A stretch of DNA of 64,000 nt from Drosophila miranda (taxonomy: Eukaryota; Arthropoda; Insecta; Diptera; Drosophilidae), in contig NC_046675.1 of NCBI RefSeq assembly GCF_003369915.1, positions 29,450,001 to 29,514,000 on the forward strand. Direction: 5' to 3'. Under the pieces are notes generated by a model. That model saw only the letters and a program-made list of their open reading frames with translations. It did not search any database and was not told where the DNA came from. The position numbers and the translations under genes are program-made. Positions 23,690-35,100 of the stretch are shown piece after piece (position 1 is the first letter of the stretch; every line of letters starts with the position of its first letter).

Positions 23690-26249
23690 ATGGCGAAGGT
23701 GTGCCGGGTGTGCCTGGATGATTCCGTTCTACTGGTAGATATATTCGCAGAAGTCTGCAATCTCTGGGAGCTGCCTGAAAATAGCCCCGCCTACGTCATA
23801 AGCCAGTTCTCACCTGAGAATTCTGTGGAGCGCGGGGACTCTATGCCGCAGCTTATATGCCACTCCTGCATTAATGGGGTCCAGAGTGCATATCGTTATA
23901 AGCTAAAATTGGACCAAGGATCTGAAAATTATCAACGTTTTCTAAAGAAAACGCAGCAGAAACGTTTTAATATAGTTTTATCAAGCGTTTCGGAAAATAA
24001 AGAAACGTACACAATTAATAGCAGCGATAAAGAGGAGAATCTCATTCGTGCAAATGAAAGCCAGGGGATCAAGGCAGAGCACGAGATTGTTCTGCTGCCC
24101 GAGAAGACGGAGGTGGTGGAGCACAACGTTTACAACGAGGCTCACATGTGTATTAATCTGCAGAAAGACGCTCCCAATTTTGACATTGACATTGAGGAAG
24201 GCACTTACACAGTAAGGAACCCTCGTTGGGACTACGTTGATGAACAGGCTGGCCTGAAGATGAGTGTTTCAATGGATACACCTGAGATTCAGAAAATGGA
24301 GCATGTGCCCGGGCTAGCTCAGGTGGCAGAATCGAAACTTAACAATCTGAAATTAGAGCACGTTTTGACAGAAAATGAGGTTCACATAAGAAAAAATATA
24401 CAATCGAACAAAGAGAATAAGAGGCAGGAGTCAGAGAAAAAGAACCATCCATTTGAAAAAGAGGATTCCTTGGGGACGATGGAAATTCTTATGAGCATAT
24501 CAACGGATACCGAGAACCAAGAAACTGATGACAGGGCGAAGTTGGTCAAACCGTATGAGTGCAAGTGGTGCGGCAAGCTAGTCTCGCGCAGCCAAAATTT
24601 AAGATGGCATGAATTGTAAGTATTACTGAGCAGTGTTTGTAAATTGTAATTAAAATTGTCCCCCAGGCGTCACTTTGGCAAGTTGCCGTTCCTTTGTGAT
24701 GTTTGTGGCAAAGGATTCAGAGCTAAGTACCACCTGAAAAGACATACCACCAGTCACAAGAACAATCAGACGGCGGAAATGTAAGTACTTGGCTTTTTAA
24801 ACCAAACCATTGTTAATTTTCTCTTAAAGAAGCAAAATGAAGCCTCTTGGAAGTAAGAGCACGTATCGTAGTCCGTCGCAGAAAAAGAAGACCCTAGAAG
24901 ACCACAACAATGATCGTCTGGAAAGCATTTCTCCCAGAAAAATTCGTAGTACCGCAGAACTTCCATGTCCGCAATGCTATAAATGTTTTGACTCTCAGTA
25001 CAAGCTCGAATTTCACATTAATAAGACGTGCCATAAGTGTCCCCACTGCTCACGCTTTTATGCAAATGAACGTAGTCTAAGGAGACATCAACAAGAGCAC
25101 ATTCCACTGGCAGCCTTTGAGGGCCCGCGATCATTCTCGAACATGAATGAGCTGAGGGAGCCGCGTGTCAAGCACAGCGACAATGGCCTGTTTAAGTGCC
25201 AAGAATGCAATGCAGTATTCATCGACATCCTTTTTCTGCAGATCCACAGTAAAGAGCATGCTGGTGAGCAAGGGCAACTGGAGCGTAGCCGAGGAGCCAC
25301 ACTCTTTAGGGCTAAGAAACAGGTCGACTCCGACTCGAAGAAGAGTGTTTTAGAAATGTTTTCCTGCCATGACGCTAATAGTCGCTCAAAGAGTCCAACA
25401 ATGCTAAAGAAGTAGGTTTTCAATCATAACGAATGATTTAATAGACATTAAATACTTTTTTATTCACACCAGGATGAAGCTCACCAACCCCGACCCTGCT
25501 ATATCAAGCCCCACAAAGAAGAGCTGCATGACCCAATCCTTGCCAATGTAAGTCTATCTTTTTCCATTATGGGTTTTCGTCTTAACGTGTATTTTATCCC
25601 CAACCAGAAAACAGGAAAATACATGCCAGCAGTGCGGTAAGAAATTTACCTATAAACAAGCCCTGACTAGGCACATGCGTGTTCACACTGGCGAGCGTCC
25701 TTTCGAATGCACGTATTGCGAGAAGAAATATTCGCGCAGGGCTCAGCTAGATGAGCACACTGCTACCCACACTGGCGACCGTCCTTTCAAGTGCTTTGTT
25801 TGCGAGAAAAAATTTATTCGCAAGATACACCTAGCTGAGCACACTCGTATTCACACTGGCGACCGTCCTTACGAGTGCTTGACTTGCGGCAAGACTTTTC
25901 CGCGCAAGTATACCCTGCTTAAGCACAATCGTATCCACACTGGCGATCACCCTTCCGATTGCCCGCAATGCGACAAAAAATTTAGAGATAAGGACGCACT
26001 ACAACAACACTTTCGTAATATTCACAATTGCGAACGTTGTAACGAGAAAAATTATCAAGGGTGCTTCAAGAGGAAGGAAAAAAGCTTTGACGAAAGTTAT
26101 AAACTGGAGATACACGAAAGAAAGGCGTCGAATAACAACAATATGCCTGAACAGCGCTTAGACGTACGTGTCTCGTGTCCGATTTTCATAGAATCTTTAA
26201 TTTTTGTTTGTTTTTTTCCTCTTTGCAGATTAAGGATGAAATCGCTTGA
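23690..26249 (+). CDS. ZAD-C2H2 zinc-finger protein, parental copy A
   Basis: A probable DNA-binding regulator of the insect-expanded ZAD-ZNF family. Six exons join in frame: 23690-24615, 24667-24780, 24830-25411, 25473-25547, 25608-26163 and 26229-26249, giving 757 residues. The N-terminal ZAD (residues 1-75) shows CRVC near the start and the CHSC pair that together bind zinc. A long charged linker follows. About ten C2H2 fingers are present: two across exons 1-2, three in exon 3 (one segment, AAFEGPRSFSNM, has lost its cysteines) and five in exon 5 with TGERPF/TGDRPY linkers. An AATAAA lies at 26438-26443. From position next to riboflavin kinase I suspect the orthologue of melanogaster CG2678, but I cannot confirm that. 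This is the only copy with a ZAD and a complete first exon. Confidence 0.85.
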
Positions 26250-26664
26250 AGCAATGTTTTGTTGACATGACATTTATTTAAACATATAAGGACTGCTTAC
26301 ATTACTGAATAATTCTTTTGTTATGCCTCTATTTTTGACTACACTAAAACGACTGGAAGTTTATTCCTGTTTTTGCTAAATATACTTACAAAAAAAATCT
26401 CTATACTTTACAATGTAATACTCATATGGAAATATTAAATAAATACTTCAGTTTTTAACGGGTTTCAACAAATTCCTAAAATTATAGCTAGTGGTGCTGA
26501 GTAACGTAATTCGTGCTTCTTATTAAAAAAAACTTTCGACTTTTTATTTAAATCAAACTTCAACAGCTAGTTAAAAGTTCATTAGCTTTGCAGTTTCCTT
26601 ATTAATAAGGATAGGATCGTCATCACTTTAAATTTGAATTTGAATGTTTCCATAGGCACCCTCT
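26250..26664. other. 3' UTR and downstream flank of zinc-finger copy A
   Basis: AT-rich, with the poly(A) signal at 26438. The same sequence, nearly unchanged, follows copies B and C and is deleted after D, which is evidence that it belongs to the amplified unit. Confidence 0.6.
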
Positions 26665-26854
26665 ATTTCCGCCGCAATTACTGATTGTCTGTTACCCATC
26701 GGTGTGGATCTCGTTACATGAAAATTTATTGAGAGCAACAAAGTAATGCTATATTGATCTTTGTATCGCTCGCTCTGATTTCCGCCACGCCACTCGCATA
26801 ACTATTATTATAATTAATTGATATAAAGATAGATTTCCAACGAACCCAATCAAC

Positions 26855-26925
26855 CCACAAACAATCGATGTTTAATAAAATTAGAAAACATCGATGCATC
26901 GATGGTATCATCGATGTTTTTCCAC
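26855..26925. promoter_or_regulatory. ATCGATG cluster with inverted symmetry
   Basis: Four ATCGAT cores lie within about 65 bp, arranged partly as AAACATCGATG facing CATCGATGTTT. The cluster is absent from the parental promoter at 23255-23689. It recurs in units C, D and E (31958-32028, 38135-38205, 42352-42422). ATCGAT is the DRE core but lacks the full TATCGATA. Confidence 0.5.
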
Positions 26926-27063
26926 CTCTACCGAGAACCAAGAAACCGATGACAGGGCGAATTTGGTCACACCGTGAGTTCAAGTGGAGCGGCAAGGTAA
27001 GTTTTACTGAGCAAAGTTTATAAATTGTAATAGATATTATCCCCCAGGCGTCGCTGTGGCACG

Positions 27064-30000
27064 ATGCGTTTTCTTTGTGATGTTTGTGGCAAAGGATTTA
27101 TAGCTGAGAACCATCTGAAAAGACATACCACCAGTCACAAGAACAATCAGATGGCGGAAATGTGAGTACTTGGCTTTTTAAACCAAACCATTGTTAATTT
27201 TCTCCTTAAAGAAGCAAAAGGAAGCCTCTTGGAAGTAAGAACACGTATCGAAGTCCGTCGCAGAAAAATAGGACCCTAGAAGACCACAACAATGATCGTC
27301 TGGAAAGCATTTCTCCCAGAAAAATTCGTAGTTCCGCAGAACTTCCATGTCCGCAATGCTATAAATGTTTTGACTCACAGGACAAGCTCGAATTTCACAT
27401 TGATAAGATGTGCCATGAACGTAGTCTAGGAAGACATCAACAAGAGCACATTCCACTGGCAGCCTTTGAGGGCCCGCGATCATTCTCGAACATGAATGAG
27501 CTGAGGGAGCCCCGTGTCAAGCACAGCGACAATGGCCTGTTTAAGTGCCAAGAATGCAATGCAGTATTCATCAACATCCTTTATCTGCAGATCCACAGTA
27601 AAGAGCACACTAATGAGCATAGGCATCGTAGTCTGTTGAGACATACCAAGAACGACATTGCAATGACAGCCTTACAGTGCACGCGTTGCCCGCGCTCATT
27701 CCCGAACATCCGTGAGGTGATGAAGCACCGTGTCGAGCACAGCGGCGTTGGCCTGTCTAAATGCCAAGAATGCAATGCAGTATTCATCGACATCCTTTAT
27801 CTGCAGATCCACAGTAAAGAGCACACTAATGAGCATGGGCATCGTAGTCTGTTGAGACATACCAAGAACTACATTCCAATGACAGCCTTAGATTGCACGC
27901 GTGAGGTGATGAAGCACCGTGTCAAGCACAGCGGCGTTGGCCTGTTTAAGTGCCAAGAATGCAATGCAGTATTCATCAACATCCTTTATCTGCAGATCCA
28001 CAGTAAAGAGCACACTAATGAGCATAGGCATCGTAGTCTGTTGAGACATACCAAGAACGACATTGCAATGACAGCCTTACAGTGCACGCGTTGCCCGCGC
28101 TCATTCCCGAACATCCGTGAGGTGATGAAGCACCGTGTCGAGCACAGCGGCGTTGGCCTGTTTAAATGCCAAGAATGCAATGCAGTATTCATCAACATCC
28201 TTTATCTGCAGATCCACAGTAAAGAGCACACTAATGAGCATAGGCATCGTAGTCTGTTGAGACATACCAAGAACGACATTGCAATGACAGCCTTACAGTG
28301 CACGCGTTGCCCGCGCTCATTCCCGAACATCCGTGAGGTGATGAAGCACCGTGTCGAGCACAGCGGCGTTGGCCTGTTTAAATGCCAAGAATGCAATGCA
28401 GTATTCATCGACATCCTTTATCTGCAGATCCACAGTAAAGAGCACACTAATGAGCATAGGCATCGTAGTCTGTTGAGACATACCAAGAACGACATTGCAA
28501 TGACAGCCTTACAGTGCACGCGTTGCCCGCGCTCATTCCCGAACATCCGTGAGGTGATGAAGCACCGTGTCGAGCACAGCGGCGTTGGCCTGTTTAAATG
28601 CCAAGAATGCAATGCAGTATTCATCAACATCCTTTATCTGCAGATCCACAGTAAAGAGCACACTAATGAGCATAGGCATCGTAGTCTGTTGAGACATACC
28701 AAGAACGACATTGCAATGACAGCCTTACAGTGCACGCGTTGCCCGCGCTCATTCCCGAACATCCGTGAGGTGATGAAGCACCGTGTCGAGCACAGCGGCG
28801 TTGGCCTGTTTAAATGCCAAGAATGCAATGCAGTATTCATCAACATCCTTTATCTGCAGATCCACAGTAAAGAGCACACTAATGAGCATAGGCATCGTAG
28901 TCTGTTGAGACATACCAAGAACGACATTGCAATGACAGCCTTACAGTGCACGCGTTGCCCGCGCTCATTCCCGAACATCCGTGAGGTGATGAAGCACCGT
29001 GTCGAGCACAGCGGCGTTGGCCTGTTTAAATGCCAAGAATGCAATGCAGTATTCATCAACATCCTTTATCTGCAGATCCACAGTAAAGAGCACACTAATG
29101 AGCATAGGCATCGTAGTCTGTTGAGACATACCAAGAACGACATTGCAATGACAGCCTTACAGTGCACGCGTTGCCCGCGCTCATTCCCGAACATCCGTGA
29201 GGTGATGAAGCACCGTGTCGAGCACAGCGGCGTTGGCCTGTTTAAATGCCAAGAATGCAATGCAGTATTCATCGACATCCTTTATCTGCAGATCCACAGT
29301 AAAGAGCACACTAATGAGCATGGGCATCGTAGTCTGTTGAGACATACCAAGAACTACATTCCAATGACAGCCTTAGATTGCACGCGTGAGGTGATGAAGC
29401 ACCGTGTCAAGCACAGCGGCGTTGGCCTGTTTAAGTGCCAAGAATGCAATGCAGTATTCATCAACATCCTTTATCTGCAGATCCACAGTAAAGAGCACAC
29501 TAATGAGCATAGGCATCGTAGTCTGTTGAGACATACCAAGAACGACATTGCAATGACAGCCTTACAGTGCACGCGTTGCCCGCGCTCATTCCCGAACATC
29601 CGTGAGGTGATGAAGCACCGTGTCGAGCACAGCGGCGTTGGCCTGTTTAAATGCCAAGAATGCAATGCAGTATTCATCAACATCCTTTATCTGCAGATCC
29701 ACAGTAAAGAGCACACTAATGAGCATAGGCATCGTAGTCTGTTGAGACATACCAAGAACGACATTGCAATGACAGCCTTACAGTGCACGCGTTGCCCGCG
29801 CTCATTCCCGAACATCCGTGAGGTGATGAAGCACCGTGTCGAGCACAGCGGCGTTGGCCTGTTTAAATGCCAAGAATGCAATGCAGTATTCATCAACATC
29901 CTTTTTCTGCAGATCCACAGTAAAGAGCACACTAATGAGCATGGGCATCGTAGTCTGTTGAGACATACCAAGAACGACATTGCAATGACAGCCTTACAGT

Positions 30001-31352
30001 GCACGCGTTGCCCGCGCTCATTCCCGAACATCCGTGAGGTGATGAAGCACCGTGTCGAGCACAGCGGCGTTGGCCTGTTTAAATGCCAAGAATGCAATGC
30101 AGTATTCATCGACATCCTTTATCTGCAGATCCACAGTAAAGAGCACACTAATGAGCATAGGCATCGTAGTCTGTTGAGACATACCAAGAACGACATTGCA
30201 ATGACAGCCTTACAGTGCACGCGTTGCCCGCGCTCATTCCCGAACATCCGTGAGGTGATGAAGCACCGTGTCGAGCACAGCGGCGTTGGCCTGTTTAAAT
30301 GCCAAGAATGCAATGCAGTATTCATCGACATCCTTTTTCTGCAGATCCACAGTAAAGAGCATGCTGGTGAGCAAGGGCAACTGGAGCGTAGCCGAGGAGC
30401 CACACTCTTTAGGGCTAAGAAACAGGTCGACTCCGACTCGAAGAAGAGTGTTTTAGAAATGTTTTCCTGCCATGACGCTAATAGTCGCTCAAAGAGTCCA
30501 ACAATGCTAAAGAAGTAGGTTTTCAATCATAACGAATGATTTAATAGACATTAAATACTTTTTTATTCACACCAGGATGGAGCTCACCGACCCCGACCCT
30601 GCTATATCAAGCCCCACAAAGAAGAGCTGCATGACCCAATCCTTGCCAATGTAAGTCTATCTTTTTCCATTATGGGTTTTCGTCTTAACGTGTATTTTAT
30701 CCCCAACCAGAAAACAGGAAAATACATGCCAGCAGTGCGGTAAGAAATTTACCTATAAACAAGCCCTGACTAGGCACATGCGTGTTCACACTGGCGAGCG
30801 TCCTTTCGAATGCACGTATTGCGAGAAGAAATATTCGCGCAGGGCTCAGCTAGATGAGCACACTGCTACCCACACTGGCGACCGTCCTTTCAAGTGCTTT
30901 GTTTGCGAGAAAAAATTTATTCGCAAGATACACCTAGCTGAGCACACTCGTATTTACACTGGCGACCGTCCTTACGAGTGCTTGACTTGCGGCAAGACTT
31001 TTCCGCGCAAGTATACCCTGCTTAAGCACAATCGTATCCACACTGGCGATCACCCTTCCGATTGCCCGCAATGCGACAAAAAATTTAGAGATAAGGACGC
31101 ACTACAACAACACTTTCGTAATATTCACAATTGCGAACGTCGTAACGAGAAAAATTATCAAGGGTGCTTCAAGAGGAAGGAAAAAAGCTTTGACGAAAGT
31201 TATAAACTGGAGATACACGAAAGAAAGGCGTCGAATAACAACAATATGCCTGAACAGCGCTTAGACGTACGTGTCTCGTGTCCGATTTTCATAGAATCTT
31301 TAATTTTTGTTTGTTTTTTTCCTCTTTGCAGATTAAGGATGAAATCGCTTGA
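27064..31352 (+). CDS. ZAD-less poly-zinc-finger gene, copy B
   Basis: Exon 1 is reduced to about 65 bp and carries a TGA, so the ZAD is lost. A substitution in exon 2 creates an in-frame ATG at 27064 just before the finger FLCDVCGKGF. From there exons 27064-27161, 27212-30514, 30576-30650, 30711-31266 and 31332-31352 keep consensus splice sites and one open frame of 1350 residues. Exon 3 contains 13 tandem coding repeats (27540-30293). Relative to copy A a finger is lost by a 33-bp deletion before ERSLGRH, and one zinc-ligand His in exon 5 is Tyr (TRIYTGD, about 30953). Whether it is transcribed is unknown; the upstream riboflavin-kinase fragment could serve as promoter. Confidence 0.5.
27540..30293 (+). 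repeat. coding minisatellite array B: 11 x 216 bp and 2 x 189 bp
   Basis: Each 216-bp unit (A type, 72 residues) encodes two complete C2H2 fingers: CQEC...HSKEH and CTRC...HRVEH. The 189-bp unit (B type, 63 residues) is the same with 27 bp removed, destroying the second finger. The order is A-B-A-A-A-A-A-A-B-A-A-A-A. The unit sum (2754 bp) matches the coordinates exactly. Units differ by a few bases only. Confidence 0.93.
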
Positions 31353-32166
31353 AGCAATGTTTTGTTGACATGACATTTATTTAAACATATAAGGACTGCT
31401 TACATTACTGAATAATTCTTTTGTTATGCCTCTATTTTTGACTACACTAAAACGACTGGAAGTTTATTCCTGTTTTTGCTAAATATACTTACAAAAAAAA
31501 TCTCTATACTTTACAATGTAATACTCATATGGAAATATTAAATAAATACTTCAGTTTTTAACGGGTTTCAACAAATTCCTAAAATTATAGCTAGTGGTGC
31601 TGAGTAACGTAATTCGTGCTTCTTATTAAAAAAAACTTTCGACTTTTTATTTAAATCAAACTTCAACAGCTAGTTAAAAGTTCATTAGCTTTGCAGTTTC
31701 CTTATTAATAAGGATAGGATCGTCATCACTTTAAATTTGAATTTGAATATTTCCATAGGCACCCTCTATTTCCGCCGCAATTACTGATTGTCTGTTACCC
31801 ATCGGTGTGGATCTCGTTACATGAAAATTTATTGAGAGCAACAAAGTAATGCTATATTGATCTTTGTATCGCTCGCTCTGATTTCCGCCACGCCACTCGC
31901 ATAACTATTATTATAATTAATTGATATAAAGATAGATTTCCAACGAACCCAATCAACCCACAAACAATCGATGTTTAATAAAATTAGAAAACATCGATGC
32001 ATCGATGGTATCATCGATGTTTTTCCACCTCTACCGAGAACCAAGAAACCGATGACAGGGCGAATTTGGTCACACCGTGAGTTCAAGTGGAGCGGCAAGG
32101 TAAGTTTTACTGAGCAAAGTTTATAAATTGTAATAGATATTATCCCCCAGGCGTCGCTGTGGCACG

Positions 32167-35100
32167 ATGCGTTTTCTTTGTGATGTTTGTGGCAAAGGAT
32201 TTATAGCTGAGAACCATCTGAAAAGACATACCACCAGTCACAAGAACAATCAGATGGCGGAAATGTGAGTACTTGGCTTTTTAAACCAAACCATTGTTAA
32301 TTTTCTCCTTAAAGAAGCAAAAGGAAGCCTCTTGGAAGTAAGAACACGTATCGAAGTCCGTCGCAGAAAAATAGGACCCTAGAAGACCACAACAATGATC
32401 GTCTGGAAAGCATTTCTCCCAGAAAAATTCGTAGTTCCGCAGAACTTCCATGTCCGCAATGCTATAAATGTTTTGACTCACAGGACAAGCTCGAATTTCA
32501 CATTGATAAGATGTGCCATGAACGTAGTCTAGGAAGACATCAACAAGAGCACATTCCACTGGCAGCCTTTGAGGGCCCGCGATCATTCTCGAACATGAAT
32601 GAGCTGAGGGAGCCCCGTGTCAAGCACAGCGACAATGGCCTGTTTAAGTGCCAAGAATGCAATGCAGTATTCATCAACATCCTTTATCTGCAGATCCACA
32701 GTAAAGAGCACACTAATGAGCATAGGCATCGTAGTCTGTTGAGACATACCAAGAACGACATTGCAATGACAGCCTTACAGTGCACGCGTTGCCCGCGCTC
32801 ATTCCCGAACATCCGTGAGGTGATGAAGCACCGTGTCGAGCACAGCGGCGTTGGCCTGTCTAAATGCCAAGAATGCAATGCAGTATTCATCGACATCCTT
32901 TATCTGCAGATCCACAGTAAAGAGCACACTAATGAGCATGGGCATCGTAGTCTGTTGAGACATACCAAGAACTACATTCCAATGACAGCCTTAGATTGCA
33001 CGCGTGAGGTGATGAAGCACCGTGTCAAGCACAGCGGCGTTGGCCTGTTTAAGTGCCAAGAATGCAATGCAGTATTCATCAACATCCTTTATCTGCAGAT
33101 CCACAGTAAAGAGCACACTAATGAGCATAGGCATCGTAGTCTGTTGAGACATACCAAGAACGACATTGCAATGACAGCCTTACAGTGCACGCGTTGCCCG
33201 CGCTCATTCCCGAACATCCGTGAGGTGATGAAGCACCGTGTCGAGCACAGCGGCGTTGGCCTGTTTAAATGCCAAGAATGCAATGCAGTATTCATCAACA
33301 TCCTTTATCTGCAGATCCACAGTAAAGAGCACACTAATGAGCATAGGCATCGTAGTCTGTTGAGACATACCAAGAACGACATTGCAATGACAGCCTTACA
33401 GTGCACGCGTTGCCCGCGCTCATTCCCGAACATCCGTGAGGTGATGAAGCACCGTGTCGAGCACAGCGGCGTTGGCCTGTTTAAATGCCAAGAATGCAAT
33501 GCAGTATTCATCGACATCCTTTATCTGCAGATCCACAGTAAAGAGCACACTAATGAGCATGGGCATCGTAGTCTGTTGAGACATACCAAGAACTACATTC
33601 CAATGACAGCCTTAGATTGCACGCGTGAGGTGATGAAGCACCGTGTCAAGCACAGCGGCGTTGGCCTGTTTAAGTGCCAAGAATGCAATGCAGTATTCAT
33701 CAACATCCTTTATCTGCAGATCCACAGTAAAGAGCACACTAATGAGCATAGGCATCGTAGTCTGTTGAGACATACCAAGAACGACATTGCAATGACAGCC
33801 TTACAGTGCACGCGTTGCCCGCGCTCATTCCCGAACATCCGTGAGGTGATGAAGCACCGTGTCGAGCACAGCGGCGTTGGCCTGTTTAAATGCCAAGAAT
33901 GCAATGCAGTATTCATCGACATCCTTTATCTGCAGATCCACAGTAAAGAGCACACTAATGAGCATGGGCATCGTAGTCTGTTGAGACATACCAAGAACTA
34001 CATTCCAATGACAGCCTTAGATTGCACGCGTGAGGTGATGAAGCACCGTGTCAAGCACAGCGGCGTTGGCCTGTTTAAGTGCCAAGAATGCAATGCAGTA
34101 TTCATCAACATCCTTTATCTGCAGATCCACAGTAAAGAGCACACTAATGAGCATAGGCATCGTAGTCTGTTGAGACATACCAAGAACGACATTGCAATGA
34201 CAGCCTTACAGTGCACGCGTTGCCCGCGCTCATTCCCGAACATCCGTGAGGTGATGAAGCACCGTGTCGAGCACAGCGGCGTTGGCCTGTTTAAATGCCA
34301 AGAATGCAATGCAGTATTCATCGACATCCTTTATCTGCAGATCCACAGTAAAGAGCACACTAATGAGCATGGGCATCGTAGTCTGTTGAGACATACCAAG
34401 AACTACATTCCAATGACAGCCTTAGATTGCACGCGTGAGGTGATGAAGCACCGTGTCAAGCACAGCGGCGTTGGCCTGTTTAAGTGCCAAGAATGCAATG
34501 CAGTATTCATCAACATCCTTTATCTGCAGATCCACAGTAAAGAGCACACTAATGAGCATAGGCATCGTAGTCTGTTGAGACATACCAAGAACGACATTGC
34601 AATGACAGCCTTACAGTGCACGCGTTGCCCGCGCTCATTCCCGAACATCCGTGAGGTGATGAAGCACCGTGTCGAGCACAGCGGCGTTGGCCTGTTTAAA
34701 TGCCAAGAATGCAATGCAGTATTCATCGACATCCTTTATCTGCAGATCCACAGTAAAGAGCACACTAATGAGCATGGGCATCGTAGTCTGTTGAGACATA
34801 CCAAGAACTACATTCCAATGACAGCCTTAGATTGCACGCGTGAGGTGATGAAGCACCGTGTCAAGCACAGCGGCGTTAGCCTGTTTAAGTGCCAAGAATG
34901 CAATGCAGTATTCATCAACATCCTTTATCTGCAGATCCACAGTAAAGAGCACACTAATGAGCATAGGCATCGTAGTCTGTTGAGACATACCAAGAACGAC
35001 ATTGCAATGACAGCCTTACAGTGCACGCGTTGCCCGCGCTCATTCCCGAACATCCGTGAGGTGATGAAGCACCGTGTCGAGCACAGCGGCGTTGGCCTGT

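Larger units (their letters stand above)
26665..31767 (+). repeat. type I tandem unit B (riboflavin-kinase 5' fragment plus zinc-finger gene)
   Basis: The unit begins with a copy of native 23170-23350 (riboflavin kinase 5' end). An ATCGATG cluster follows, then a 3' remnant of zinc-finger exon 1 from about 26929, exons 2-6 and the 3' flank. The next unit starts exactly 5103 bp later. Flanks of units B and C match base for base over hundreds of bases, so the duplication is recent. Confidence 0.85.

Noticed and set aside
23690-26249. Possibility that copy A is itself a pseudogene
   Set aside because: All six exons keep consensus splice sites, phase and an open frame of 757 residues, with complete ZAD cysteines.
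26726-26995. 89-codon minus-strand frame seen in units B, C, D and E
   Set aside because: It runs through the copied riboflavin-kinase 5' segment and exon 1 remnant in a non-native frame, and has no kinase motif.
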